Positions 1-11,328 of a DNA stretch of 64,000 bases are shown here, in pieces. The notes beneath the pieces are model-generated. The model had not been told where the DNA came from. It saw nothing but the letters and a program-made list of their open reading frames with translations, and ran no database searches. Made by a program: the position numbers and the translations under genes. This DNA comes from Flavobacterium haoranii (GTDB taxonomy: Bacteria > Bacteroidota > Bacteroidia > Flavobacteriales > Flavobacteriaceae). Location of the stretch: the NCBI RefSeq assembly GCF_009363055.1, contig NZ_CP045292.1, forward strand, positions 1,240,001 through 1,304,000, given 5' to 3'. Numbering within the stretch: position 1 is the first letter of the stretch; each line of letters starts with the position of its first letter.

Positions 1-39
1 AAAGATGGCAAAGAAGGTACTACCTTTAGTGTTAATTAA
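1..39 (+). CDS. C-terminal tail of an upstream gene (partial)
   Basis: An open frame enters from the window edge and ends in TAA at 37-39, giving a last stretch [13 protein letters not shown] Gly-rich segment followed by TTF is common at the end of histidine-kinase ATPase domains, but twelve residues cannot identify the gene. The stop lies two bases before the yidD start, so the two genes are probably co-transcribed. Confidence 0.35.
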   Translation, partial: KDGKEGTTFSVN

Positions 40-41
40 GC

Positions 42-272
42 ATGAAATGGATAACCAAAATATTAGCATATCCTTTTATTTTCTTGGTTAGATTCTATCA
101 AGTAGCTATTTCACCTTACACACCAGCAGCATGTCGTTATCAACCCACTTGCTCTCATTATACTGTAGAAGCATTAAAAAAGCATGGATTTTTTAAAGGC
201 GGTTGGTTAGCAATTAAAAGAATTGCAAGTTGCCATCCTTGGGGCGGCAGTGGTTACGATCCAGTACCATAA
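42..272 (+). CDS. yidD: YidD, membrane protein insertion efficiency factor
   Basis: This 76-residue protein is the usual length for YidD, a small membrane-associated protein that helps YidC insert inner-membrane proteins. The family signature is complete: an amphipathic N-terminus (residues 1-24), [10 protein letters not shown] at 31-40, an EA..KHG segment at 43-49, [17 protein letters not shown] at 60-76. The cysteines and the final DPVP match the family. The ATG follows the preceding stop by two bases, so it probably sits at the end of an operon. The downstream spacer holds a dispersed repeat and then lgt on the same strand. Confidence 0.93.
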   Translation: MKWITKILAYPFIFLVRFYQVAISPYTPAACRYQPTCSHYTVEALKKHGFFKGGWLAIKRIASCHPWGGSGYDPVP

Positions 273-280
273 AATTAAGG

Positions 281-366
281 GCATTACCACGCACAGCGCG
301 GTCAGGCTTTTCGCACTCGCTTCACAAAATTGTGAGAGCTCAAACAATGCTACAATCCTTAATGCA
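281..366. repeat. dispersed flavobacterial intergenic repeat
   Basis: The yidD-lgt spacer holds an unusually GC-rich block in AT-rich surroundings. It begins with GCATTACC, continues through GGTCAGGCTTTTCGC and ends near CTACAATCCTTAATGC. From memory, many Flavobacterium genomes carry intergenic blocks with this layout (a GGGCGTTACC start, a CGGGCTTTTCGC core and a CAATCCCTAACGC end). An inner CACAA/TTGTG pair could form a small hairpin. The family assignment is from recall and was not searched. Confidence 0.5.
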
Positions 367-434
367 AAAAGTTGGTTATTTTTTAACATCAATATAAATT
401 ATTATAAGTATTTTTAGGCACAAATTAAAAATAT

Positions 435-1352
435 ATGCACGTATTAAATATCGTTTGGAATCCTTCAGAGGGGATAGATTTAGGCTTTTTCATGGTTCGT
501 TATTACAGCTTAATGTTTGTAATTGCATTCGGACTAGGCTGGTATGTTATGAAAGCAATATATCAACGTGAAGGAGAATCATTAGAAAAATTAGACAACC
601 TTTTTGTTTATACTGTTTTAGCGACTTTAATTGGCGCTAGACTAGGACACGTTTTCTTTTACGATTGGGCTTATTTTAAAAATCATTTAGCAGAAATACT
701 TTTGCCTATAAAAGAAACGCCAAACGGCTGGGAATTTACAGGTTTTGCAGGTTTAGCAAGTCATGGCGCAGCAATTGCTATTATTTTAGTCATGTATTTT
801 TACAGTAAAAAAGTAGTTCAAAAACCAATTCTTTGGATTTTAGATAGAATTGTACTTCCAGTTTCTTTAGGTGCTATTTTTGTTCGTTTAGGTAACTTTT
901 TCAATTCTGAAATTGTAGGCCATAAAACTACATCACCTTTCGGAATTAAGTTCATTCGCGACTTCTATTCTCCACGTGAAGCAGTAGAACAAACCGGAAT
1001 TCAAAACGTTAATGACGCTTATAATGATATCGCTTCAAACCCTCAATTTACGCAATTATTAGAGAATGTTTCACCTAAACATCCTGCTCAATTATATGAA
1101 GCAATTGGTTATGTTTTTGTGTTTCTTATTCTTTACTTTTTATATTGGAAAACCGATGCTCGAAATAAATTAGGTTACATTTTCGGAGTTTTCTTAGTTT
1201 TACTATGGACTGTTCGTTTTCTAGTAGAATTTGTTAAAGAAAGTCAAGGTGGTTTTGAAAGTGCATTGGGTTTATTTTCAACCGGACAATGGCTAAGTAT
1301 TCCTTTTATAATTGCTGGTTTTTATTTCATATTTAGAGCCAAAAAAGCATAA
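435..1352 (+). CDS. lgt: Prolipoprotein diacylglyceryl transferase
   Basis: Lgt transfers a diacylglyceryl group from phosphatidylglycerol to the lipobox cysteine of prolipoproteins in the inner membrane. The 305-residue protein has about seven hydrophobic segments. It carries the family motifs: a conserved His in GLASHG (His110), RLGNFFNSE at 151-159 (the Lgt signature arginine and Asn/Glu) and HPAQLYEA at 216-223. It is slightly longer than the E. coli enzyme because of a periplasmic insertion around residues 170-215, as is usual in Bacteroidetes. A strong hairpin terminator follows within 30 bases. The neighbouring lipoprotein gene on the other strand would be one of its substrates. Confidence 0.96.
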   Translation: MHVLNIVWNPSEGIDLGFFMVRYYSLMFVIAFGLGWYVMKAIYQREGESLEKLDNLFVYTVLATLIGARLGHVFFYDWAYFKNHLAEILLPIKETPNGWEFTGFAGLASHGAAIAIILVMYFYSKKVVQKPILWILDRIVLPVSLGAIFVRLGNFFNSEIVGHKTTSPFGIKFIRDFYSPREAVEQTGIQNVNDAYNDIASNPQFTQLLENVSPKHPAQLYEAIGYVFVFLILYFLYWKTDARNKLGYIFGVFLVLLWTVRFLVEFVKESQGGFESALGLFSTGQWLSIPFIIAGFYFIFRAKKA

Positions 1353-1378
1353 AAATCATTTAAAATATAAAAAAAAAT

Positions 1379-1400
1379 AAATCGGGCAAAAGCCCGATTT
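1379..1400. terminator. Bidirectional hairpin terminator between lgt and the GldH-like gene
   Basis: A perfect 9-bp inverted repeat (AAATCGGGC, loop AAAA, GCCCGATTT) has a T-run on its right and an A-run on its left, so it can terminate both convergent genes. Its right arm overlaps the stop codon of the minus-strand gene. Confidence 0.85.
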
Positions 1401-1842
1401 ATTTTTTTATCCTTACTCCTATTCCTAAAACATTAGGCAAATATTCTCTATCAAATTTGTTTTCTATCTGCAAACTATACAAACCTTTATCTAAATTGTA
1501 ATCTTGTTTTAAAACAGCATATAAATCACAAATATCTCCCACACATTCTCCTAAATCCTTTCCATTTTCTTTGACCTTCACATCTATTGTTTCTTGAAAC
1601 AAAATTTGCTCATCTTTAAACAAAGTAACTTGCAAAGGAATTACATCAAACTGATACTCATAAATGTGACCTAAATGCAAATCTATATCATAATTAGCTG
1701 TTTCTTCAATTGAAAATGTAAGTCGTTTTAAATCATTTTTAGACCATCTATTTTCTTTAAAATCTTTTTGAAATATATCAACTGTATTACTGGAATTACA
1801 ACTTACCAAACCTAAGAATAAAACAATTATAAACTTTTTCAT
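1399..1842 (-). CDS. GldH-like lipoprotein
   Basis: A secreted lipoprotein of 147 residues when started at the ATG at 1842. That start gives a clean lipoprotein signal, MKKFIIVLFLGLVSC, with the lipobox cysteine at position 15; the 13 codons upstream would spoil it. The C-terminal half has the GldH pattern: GECVGDICD, an aromatic/Leu turn, LDKGLYSLQIENK and the closing LPNVLGIGVRIKK. GldH is an outer-membrane-associated lipoprotein needed for flavobacterial gliding and T9SS function. Sequence similarity is by eye, and the neighbourhood (lgt, secDF) is not one I recall for the canonical gldH, so this could be a paralogue. Confidence 0.62.
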   Translation of the reverse strand: MKKFIIVLFLGLVSCNSSNTVDIFQKDFKENRWSKNDLKRLTFSIEETANYDIDLHLGHIYEYQFDVIPLQVTLFKDEQILFQETIDVKVKENGKDLGECVGDICDLYAVLKQDYNLDKGLYSLQIENKFDREYLPNVLGIGVRIKK

Positions 1843-1950
1843 CTGTACAAAATATTTTAATGAAATTTCTAATTTAAACATCTTCGATTGATTTGCAAAT
1901 TATATCAATATGCATTTTATATCAACTATTTATAAAAATATCAAGATACA

Positions 1951-1983
1951 AAAAAAAGTCCTGAATAAATTCAGGACTTTTTT
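1951..1983 (-). terminator. Terminator after secDF
   Basis: A perfect 9-bp stem (GTCCTGAAT/ATTCAGGAC) with a two-base loop is flanked by an A-run on the left and a T-run on the right. It lies just past the secDF stop and reads as a strong intrinsic terminator for that gene. Confidence 0.85.
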
Positions 1984-2005
1984 AATTTATATAAAACTAT
2001 AATTA

Positions 2006-4942
2006 TTAGTCTTCTTTTTTGAATTCAGCCATTTTCTTAGCCTCTTTATCACTCATAGTGTCATTCATAATTGGTGTTGCCACAAATAATGATGAATAAG
2101 TACCTACTAAAATACCCACTAAGATAGCGAATACGAAACCTCTAATAGTTTCTCCACCTAAAGCAAAAATTGCAACTAATACCACTAATGTTGTAGCTGA
2201 AGTATTAATAGTTCTACTTAATGTAGAGTTTAACGCTTTATTTACTAAACCTTTGAAATCTGGTGAAGAGTTGTAATCTAAATACTCTCTTACACGGTCA
2301 AACACAATTACTGTATCATTTAACGAGTAACCAATTACTGTTAAGATTGCCGCAATGAATGCTTGGTCAATTTCCATGTTGAATGGTAAAATTGTATAGA
2401 AGAATGAGAAAATACCTAATACAATGATAACGTCATGAGCAACAGCAACTACAGCACCAAGACCAAACTGCCATTTACGGAACGAAATCATTAAGTAAAC
2501 AAAAACAATAAACAACGAACCTAAAACTGCCCAAATAGAGTTTGTTTTAATGTCTTTAGAAATAGTTCCAGAAACTTTAGAAGCTTGCATAATTCCATAC
2601 TTTTTACCTTCATAAGAAGTCACGAAATCTTTGTATTCTAAATTAGCTGGTAAATATTTCTTTAAACTTTCGTATAATTTTTCATTTACTTCTTTATCTA
2701 CTCCTTCTCCTTCTTCGTCAACTTTGTATTTAGTTGTAATTTTCAACTGATTATCGTTACCAAAAACTTTTGCTTCAGCACTTCCAAAAGTAGCTACTAA
2801 ATCATTTGTAACCTCAGAAGCTACAACTGGTTTTTCGAAACGAACTTGGAATGTTCTACCTCCAACAAAGTCAACACCTTGATTTAAACCTTTAGTAAAG
2901 ATTGAGAATAAACTTAATGCTACTAAAATACCTGAAACAGTATAAGCAATTTTACGTTTTCCTAAGAAATCGAAGTTTAAGTTTTTAAACCAATTTTTAG
3001 TAATAGAAGTTGAGAATACTATATTTTCATTTCTAGTTAAACTCCAATCTAATAATAATCTTGTGATAAATACAGCAGTAAATACTGAAGTAATTACACC
3101 AATAATTAATGTTGTAGCGAAACCTTTAATTGGTCCTGTACCAAAAACGAATAAGATAACTGCTGTTAATAAAGTTGTAACGTTAGCATCAACAATTGAT
3201 GACATTGCACCTTTCCAAGTATATGCATAATTTACAGCTTCATTTACCGGCATACCAGAATCTAATTCTTCTTTTGCTCTTTCGTAAATAATTACGTTAG
3301 CATCTACCGCCATACCAATTGTTAATACGATACCTGCGATACCTGGTAATGTTAATACAGCTCCGAAAGAAGCTAAAATTCCGAAAATGAATAAGATATT
3401 TACTAATAACGCTAAGTTTGCATAGAAACCTGCTTTACCATAGTAAACTACCATCCATAAAAGTACTAAAGCAAAACCTAAGATAAATGACACTAAACCA
3501 TTATCAATAGCTTCTTGTCCTAATGAAGGACCAACAACATCTGACTGAACAATTTCTGCAGCTGCAGGTAATTTACCAGCTCTTAAAATGTTTGCTAAGT
3601 CTTTTGTTTCGTTGATTGTAAAACTTCCTGAAATTTCTGATTGACCACCAGAAATAGCTCCTCTACTTACACCCGGAGCAGAATATACAATATTATCTAA
3701 AACAATTGCAATAGCATTACCTTGTTGAGAAACTTTACCCGTTAACTCTTCCCAAGCTTTTGCACCAGCACCATTCATTTGCATTGAAACAGCTGGTTTA
3801 CCCATTTGGTCATAAGTGTCTCTTGCTTCAACAATAACACCACCACTTAACGGCGCTTTATTTTCTCTATTTCCTTTGATAGCATATAATTCAACTACAT
3901 CTCCAGATTTTTCGTTCTCTTTACCCCAATTGAATCTTACGAACGCTAATTCATTTGGTAATAAAGCTTGAATATCACTTCTATTTAAGAAAGAGTTGAT
4001 TTTAGCTGTATCTTTAGTTTGAGCATATCCTATAACTGAAAAACCTTGTTGTTGTGTAGGTTGTAAAATATCGAATAAAGGATTTTTTTGAACTTTAGTT
4101 GTATCTGCTTTATCTGTTAATAAAGAATCGATACCGGAAGCAGATGCTTCTTTAACTTCAGCAACTTCTGTAGTAACTTCAGTTTTCTTTAAAGTTTCAT
4201 TTGCTTGAATTAAGAAAGGAAATACTTCATCATTCTTGTAAGTTTCCCAAAACTCTAATTGAGCAGTAGATTGTAATAATTTTTTAATACGGTCTACGTC
4301 TTTAGCTCCAGGTAATTCTACTAAAATTCTACCTGAACTTCCTAATAATTGAATATTAGGTTGTGTAACACCAAACTTGTCAATACGCTCACGTAATACT
4401 TTGAATGCAGACTCTACAGACTCTTGAACTTTTCTTTTAATAATTGGTTCAACTTGAGCATTTGTCATACCCATGTTGATTTCAGTTTCTAAATTTCTGT
4501 TACCAAAAATTTCTACTCCTGATAATTTTACATTTGCTTTATTCGCTTCGTTAAAGAAAGCATCGATATAATCTTGATTTCCTTGTTGATTAGCTTTAGC
4601 ATCTGCAAGCGCTTTGTTAAAAGCAGGGTCTTTAGATCCGTTGGCCAAACCTTTTAAAATGTCTTTAACAGAGATTTGTAACATTACGTTAATACCTCCC
4701 TCTAAGTCAAGACCTTTATTGATTTGATTATTTCTAACAAAATCATAAGTATATCCAAATAATGGATAAACTGGTTGTTTAGAAATTGAATCTAAATACG
4801 CAACCTCTTTTTTGAAGTCTCCTTTTGCAAAAGCTTTTGCGTCTTTCTCAACTCCATTTGCAACGAATGTAAACGATAACTGGTAAAAACATACCAATGC
4901 AAATATTATTGCGAAAAATTTAATTAGTCCTCTATTCTGCAT
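2006..4942 (-). CDS. secDF: SecDF fused protein translocase subunit
   Basis: SecD and SecF in one 978-residue chain, the usual Bacteroidetes arrangement. The protein uses the proton motive force to complete export through SecYEG. An N-terminal membrane anchor (about residues 7-28) is followed by the SecD motif GLDLEGG at 77-83 and a large periplasmic P1 region. Six membrane segments then carry a DANVIIYERAKEEL segment of the RND type. The SecF half starts near residue 650, with GVDFVGG and a second segment, YSLNDTVIVFDRVRE. The C-terminus is basic and cytoplasmic. The gene stands alone between its own promoter and terminator. Confidence 0.96.
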   Translation of the reverse strand: MQNRGLIKFFAIIFALVCFYQLSFTFVANGVEKDAKAFAKGDFKKEVAYLDSISKQPVYPLFGYTYDFVRNNQINKGLDLEGGINVMLQISVKDILKGLANGSKDPAFNKALADAKANQQGNQDYIDAFFNEANKANVKLSGVEIFGNRNLETEINMGMTNAQVEPIIKRKVQESVESAFKVLRERIDKFGVTQPNIQLLGSSGRILVELPGAKDVDRIKKLLQSTAQLEFWETYKNDEVFPFLIQANETLKKTEVTTEVAEVKEASASGIDSLLTDKADTTKVQKNPLFDILQPTQQQGFSVIGYAQTKDTAKINSFLNRSDIQALLPNELAFVRFNWGKENEKSGDVVELYAIKGNRENKAPLSGGVIVEARDTYDQMGKPAVSMQMNGAGAKAWEELTGKVSQQGNAIAIVLDNIVYSAPGVSRGAISGGQSEISGSFTINETKDLANILRAGKLPAAAEIVQSDVVGPSLGQEAIDNGLVSFILGFALVLLWMVVYYGKAGFYANLALLVNILFIFGILASFGAVLTLPGIAGIVLTIGMAVDANVIIYERAKEELDSGMPVNEAVNYAYTWKGAMSSIVDANVTTLLTAVILFVFGTGPIKGFATTLIIGVITSVFTAVFITRLLLDWSLTRNENIVFSTSITKNWFKNLNFDFLGKRKIAYTVSGILVALSLFSIFTKGLNQGVDFVGGRTFQVRFEKPVVASEVTNDLVATFGSAEAKVFGNDNQLKITTKYKVDEEGEGVDKEVNEKLYESLKKYLPANLEYKDFVTSYEGKKYGIMQASKVSGTISKDIKTNSIWAVLGSLFIVFVYLMISFRKWQFGLGAVVAVAHDVIIVLGIFSFFYTILPFNMEIDQAFIAAILTVIGYSLNDTVIVFDRVREYLDYNSSPDFKGLVNKALNSTLSRTINTSATTLVVLVAIFALGGETIRGFVFAILVGILVGTYSSLFVATPIMNDTMSDKEAKKMAEFKKED

Positions 4943-4987
4943 TACTTCTAAAAATTAATTATTCTATATATTTTTTTAAAAAACGGA

Positions 4988-5018
4988 CAAATATATAATT
5001 TACAATAGGATTAACCAA
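4988..5018 (-). promoter_or_regulatory. Bacteroidetes-type promoter for secDF
   Basis: On the minus strand a TTG (complement of 5016-5018) is followed after 20 bases by TATATTTG (complement of 4988-4995), about 45 bases before the secDF start. This fits the TTG / TAnnTTTG consensus known for Bacteroidetes housekeeping promoters. Confidence 0.6.
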
Positions 5019-5076
5019 TTTTATTTTAAATTAAAATTGGTTTTTTTTAAACATTTGTATATTGAAAAGTGCCCAT

Positions 5077-5109
5077 AAAAAAACTGCCAAAGAAACTTTG
5101 ACAGTTTTT
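5077..5109 (-). terminator. Terminator after mdh
   Basis: Two 14-base arms (5079-5092 and 5096-5109) around a 3-base loop pair fully on the minus strand, with one G-U wobble. On the plus strand the same position is a mismatch, which fits use by the minus-strand mdh transcript. A U-run follows. Confidence 0.82.
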
Positions 5110-5129
5110 CATATCTAAATTTTATTTTA

Positions 5130-6062
5130 TTAAAGTACCGATTTCAAATCAGCATTCATATTACGAACCGCATCTGCACTTTTTGCAAATAATGCTTTTT
5201 CAGCATCATTTAACTGAACATCAACAATTTGCTCAATTCCATTTTTACCAATAATACATGGAACACCTATACAAATATCGTTTTGACCATATTCTCCTTC
5301 TAAATAAACAGAACAAGGAATCATACGTTTTTGATCATTTAAAATAGAATCTACTAAATATGCAACAGAGGCACCAGGAGCATACCAAGCAGAAGTTCCT
5401 AATAATCCAGTTAAAGTAGCACCACCTACCATTGTAGAAGCAGCAACTTTTTCTAATTCTTCTTGAGATAAGAAATTAGATACAGGTGAACCGTTATAAG
5501 AAGCTAATCTTGTTAAAGGAATCATTGTTGTATCTCCGTGACCACCAATTACCATTCCTTGAATATCGTTAGATGGTTTTTGTAATGCTTGAGATAAATA
5601 GTATTTAAAACGAGAACTATCTAATGCTCCACCCATACCAATAACTCTGTTTTTTGGTAAACCTGTAGCTTTTAAAGTTAAGTAAGTCATTGTATCCATT
5701 GGATTCGAAACAACAACAATAATAGCATTAGGTGAATGAGCTAATACATTATCAGCAACTGATTTTACAATTCCTGCGTTAATACCAATTAACTCTTCAC
5801 GAGTCATACCTGGTTTTCTTGGAATTCCTGAAGTAATTACAACTACATCACTTCCTGCAGTTTTAGAATAATCATTTGTACTTCCCGAAACTCTTGTATT
5901 AAATCCTGTTGTAGTAGCACATTGCATGATATCCATAGCTTTACCTTCAGCAAAACCTTCTTTAATGTCTAACAATACTACTTCACTTGCAATTCCTCTG
6001 TACGAAATAACGTCTGCACATGTTGCACCTACATTACCCGCACCAACTATAGTTACTTTCAT
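5130..6062 (-). CDS. mdh: Malate dehydrogenase
   Basis: NAD-dependent malate dehydrogenase of the LDH-like group, 310 residues, a TCA-cycle enzyme that interconverts malate and oxaloacetate. It has the Rossmann signature GAGNVGA at 7-13 and an Asp at 32 that favours NAD over NADP. The substrate arginines are present (Arg82 and Arg88 in GIPRKPGMTREE), with Asn120, Arg151 and the catalytic His175 in GGHGD. The Arg-Lys pair in the active-site loop marks malate rather than lactate specificity. The gene lies 13 bases after the DUF6588-type gene and ends at a strong terminator, so gyrB, that gene and mdh may form one transcript. Confidence 0.96.
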   Translation of the reverse strand: MKVTIVGAGNVGATCADVISYRGIASEVVLLDIKEGFAEGKAMDIMQCATTTGFNTRVSGSTNDYSKTAGSDVVVITSGIPRKPGMTREELIGINAGIVKSVADNVLAHSPNAIIVVVSNPMDTMTYLTLKATGLPKNRVIGMGGALDSSRFKYYLSQALQKPSNDIQGMVIGGHGDTTMIPLTRLASYNGSPVSNFLSQEELEKVAASTMVGGATLTGLLGTSAWYAPGASVAYLVDSILNDQKRMIPCSVYLEGEYGQNDICIGVPCIIGKNGIEQIVDVQLNDAEKALFAKSADAVRNMNADLKSVL

Positions 6063-6080
6063 TATGTAAAATTTAAATTA

Positions 6081-9003
<2,923 letters not shown>

Positions 9004-9036
9004 TTAAATGCTTATACTATCAATTTTATTAACAAA

Positions 9037-9069
9037 CAAATATAACCAATTAGATAGAGAAAAGTCAAA
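9037..9069 (-). promoter_or_regulatory. Promoter for gyrB
   Basis: On the minus strand TTG (complement of 9067-9069) precedes TATATTTG (complement of 9037-9044) by 22 bases, about 40 bases before the gyrB ATG. This matches the Bacteroidetes TTG / TAnnTTTG promoter type, though the spacer is at the long end. Confidence 0.55.
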
Positions 9070-9254
9070 AATTAAGCGCAAAAAGACTTAAAGTTATCAA
9101 CATTTGTTAATTTCTTGAAACTGTCTTAAATCAATTGAAAATAGCTTTAAATTGAATTTTGATTGTTTTTTTACTTCTCGCCAAAATGTATTTTTACAAA
9201 AGTGTCTTAAAATTCGTTATTTAAAGCCGTTTTTTTTAGTAATTTTCGTTCTTA

Positions 9255-9282
9255 AAATAAAAAGAGGCTTTAATAAGCCTCT
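9255..9282 (-). terminator. Terminator overlapping the end of asnB
   Basis: Arms AGAGGCTT (9263-9270) and AAGCCTCT (9275-9282) with a 4-base loop form a hairpin that includes the last codons and stop of asnB. An A/T-rich run follows on the minus strand. Confidence 0.75.
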
Positions 9283-10934
9283 ACATGAACTTTTGCTACT
9301 GCTCTTCCAGATGGATCATTTAAGTTTTTAAACGCTTCATCCCATTCAAGAGCCACTTTTGTACTACAAGCTACACTTGCTTCTTGCGGAACGCTTAAAG
9401 CCGCTGCATCGCTTGGAAAATGCTCTGTAAAAATTGAGCGATAATAATATTCTTCTTTTGATGTAGGAGTTTGAATTGGGAATCTAAATTTTGCATTTGC
9501 CAATTGTTCGTCTGATACTTCTTTAGCAACAATTTCTTTCAAAGTATCAATCCAACTGTAACCAACTCCATCACTAAATTGCTCTTTTTGGCGCCAAGCT
9601 ACGCTTTCAGGCAACATTTCTTCAAAAGCTTTACGCAAAACCCATTTTTCCATTCTTTCACCATTTATCATCTTGTCTTGTGGATTAATACGCATGGCTA
9701 CATCCATAAATTCTTTATCTAAGAAAGGTACTCGTCCTTCAATTCCCCAAGCGGCTAAACTTTTATTAGCACGAAGACAATCATACATGTGTAATTTACT
9801 TAATTTACGCACAGTTTCTTCGTGAAATTCTCTAGCATTTGGTGCTTTATGGAAATATAAATAGCCACCAAACAACTCATCTGAACCTTCTCCAGAAAGT
9901 ACCATTTTAATTCCCATTGATTTAATTACACGCGCCATTAAATACATAGGCGTTGAAGCACGAATTGTAGTTACATCATAGGTTTCAATGTTATAAATTA
10001 CATCGCGAATGGCATCTAAACCTTCCTGAATTGTAAATTTTATTTCGTGGTGAATGGTTCCGATATGATCGGCTACTTTTTTTGCTGCAGCTAAGTCTGG
10101 AGAACCTTCTAGACCTACTGCAAATGAATGTAATTGTGGATACCAAGCATCTTGTTGGTCACCCGATTCAATTCTTTTTTGAGCAAACTTTTTAGCAACT
10201 GCAGAAGTAATTGATGAGTCTAAACCTCCAGAAAGTAAAACTCCATAAGGAACATCACTCATTAATTGTCTTTTAACGGCTGCCTCTAAAGCATCTTTTA
10301 AAACTTGAATGTTTGTTTCATTGTCTTTTACCGCATCAAATTCTGTCCACTCGCGGTTGTACCATTTTACTAATTCTCCGTCTTTACTTGACATGTAATG
10401 TCCTGGAGGAAATAATTCAATTTTTGTACAATATCCTTCTAATGCTTTTAGTTCTGAAGCAACATAAAAAGTTCCAAATTGATCCCAACCAATGTATAAC
10501 GGAATAATTCCCATGTGGTCGCGAGCAATGAAATATTCATCTTTTTCTACATCATAAATAGCAAATCCAAAAATTCCGTTTAATTCGTCAACAAAACTTG
10601 TCCCTTTTGCTTGGTATAATGCTAGAATTACTTCGCAATCGCTTTCTGTTTGAAATTCGAATTTTCCTTCAAACTGTTTGCGTAAATTTCTATGGTTATA
10701 TATTTCTCCGTTTGCTGCTAGAACTAAACTTTTATCTTTTGTAAATAAAGGTTGTTTCCCAGAAGCTGGATCTACAATAGCAAGACGTTCATGCGCTAAT
10801 ATTGCCTTTTCATTACTAAAAACTCCACTCCAATCTGGACCGCGATGACGAATTTTCTTTGCCATTTCTAAAACCTGAGGTCTTAAAGTTTCTGTTTTTT
10901 GCTTTACATCAAATGCACATACAATTCCACACAT
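9270..10934 (-). CDS. asnB: Asparagine synthetase B (glutamine-hydrolysing)
   Basis: Makes asparagine from aspartate, ATP and glutamine. The 554-residue protein begins MCGIVCAF, so Cys2 is the glutaminase nucleophile after Met removal. The N-terminal domain has RHRGPDW and LAANGEIYNH. The synthetase domain has the ATP P-loop SGGLDSS at 235-241 and, later, LSGEGSDELFGGY. Length and motifs match the E. coli AsnB type. The gene has its own terminator and no close co-directional partner. Its upstream 394-base spacer contains inverted repeats but no convincing promoter with both elements. Confidence 0.95.
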   Translation of the reverse strand: MCGIVCAFDVKQKTETLRPQVLEMAKKIRHRGPDWSGVFSNEKAILAHERLAIVDPASGKQPLFTKDKSLVLAANGEIYNHRNLRKQFEGKFEFQTESDCEVILALYQAKGTSFVDELNGIFGFAIYDVEKDEYFIARDHMGIIPLYIGWDQFGTFYVASELKALEGYCTKIELFPPGHYMSSKDGELVKWYNREWTEFDAVKDNETNIQVLKDALEAAVKRQLMSDVPYGVLLSGGLDSSITSAVAKKFAQKRIESGDQQDAWYPQLHSFAVGLEGSPDLAAAKKVADHIGTIHHEIKFTIQEGLDAIRDVIYNIETYDVTTIRASTPMYLMARVIKSMGIKMVLSGEGSDELFGGYLYFHKAPNAREFHEETVRKLSKLHMYDCLRANKSLAAWGIEGRVPFLDKEFMDVAMRINPQDKMINGERMEKWVLRKAFEEMLPESVAWRQKEQFSDGVGYSWIDTLKEIVAKEVSDEQLANAKFRFPIQTPTSKEEYYYRSIFTEHFPSDAAALSVPQEASVACSTKVALEWDEAFKNLNDPSGRAVAKVHVEAY

Positions 10935-11131
10935 ATTTTTTAATTTAGAATTATGAATTTAGAATTCAAAATATTTTACTTTTTATTATGAAGCAAAGTT
11001 GAAGATTTTAGTTTAAAGTTTAAACTATAATTTTATTTTTAATTACAATTTAAAACATAATATTTTAATTTTATTTTAAAATGAAATGTAAATTAAGTTT
11101 TTTGATGTAAAAAAGTTAGAGATTGTAATAT

Positions 11132-11163
11132 TAACTTTTCTTTACTCGCATAAAGAAAAGTTA
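11132..11163. repeat. 13-bp perfect inverted repeat
   Basis: TAACTTTTCTTTA at 11132-11144 and its exact complement at 11151-11163 enclose a 6-base loop. The unit followed by CAAAAGAAAT resembles a dispersed Bacteroidetes spacer repeat with a CTTTTCTTT/AAAGAAAAG hairpin that I recall from other genomes. It has no T-run placed for a terminator. Confidence 0.6.
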
Positions 11164-11282
11164 CAAAAGAAATGCGTTTTTCACTTTTATAGGTATTTCT
11201 GCAAGCAGAACCAACTTTTAAAAACTAAAAACACTACAAGGATTCGTGTTTTATTAACGTTTTTAAAAGTTTATACTGATAA

Positions 11283-11306
11283 AAGCTTTGCAAAGCTTCG
11301 CTTTGC
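11283..11306. repeat. Compact overlapping palindromes
   Basis: AAGCTTTG/CAAAGCTT (11283-11298) is a perfect 16-base palindrome. It overlaps a hairpin GCAAAGC-TTC-GCTTTGC (11290-11306). Either fold is possible but not both. It lies just past the end of the minus-strand GreA-like gene and could serve in its termination. Confidence 0.55.
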
Positions 11307-11328
11307 TAGGTTTTTAGAACTAATAAAT

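Larger units (their letters stand above)
10935..11328. other. 394-base spacer with hairpin-forming repeats, no gene
   Basis: I see no credible coding frame here. The first 200 bases are very AT-rich and hold short degenerate AATTTAGAATT units. The middle contains a 13-bp perfect inverted repeat and the right part a compact palindromic cluster; both are listed separately. Confidence 0.7.
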
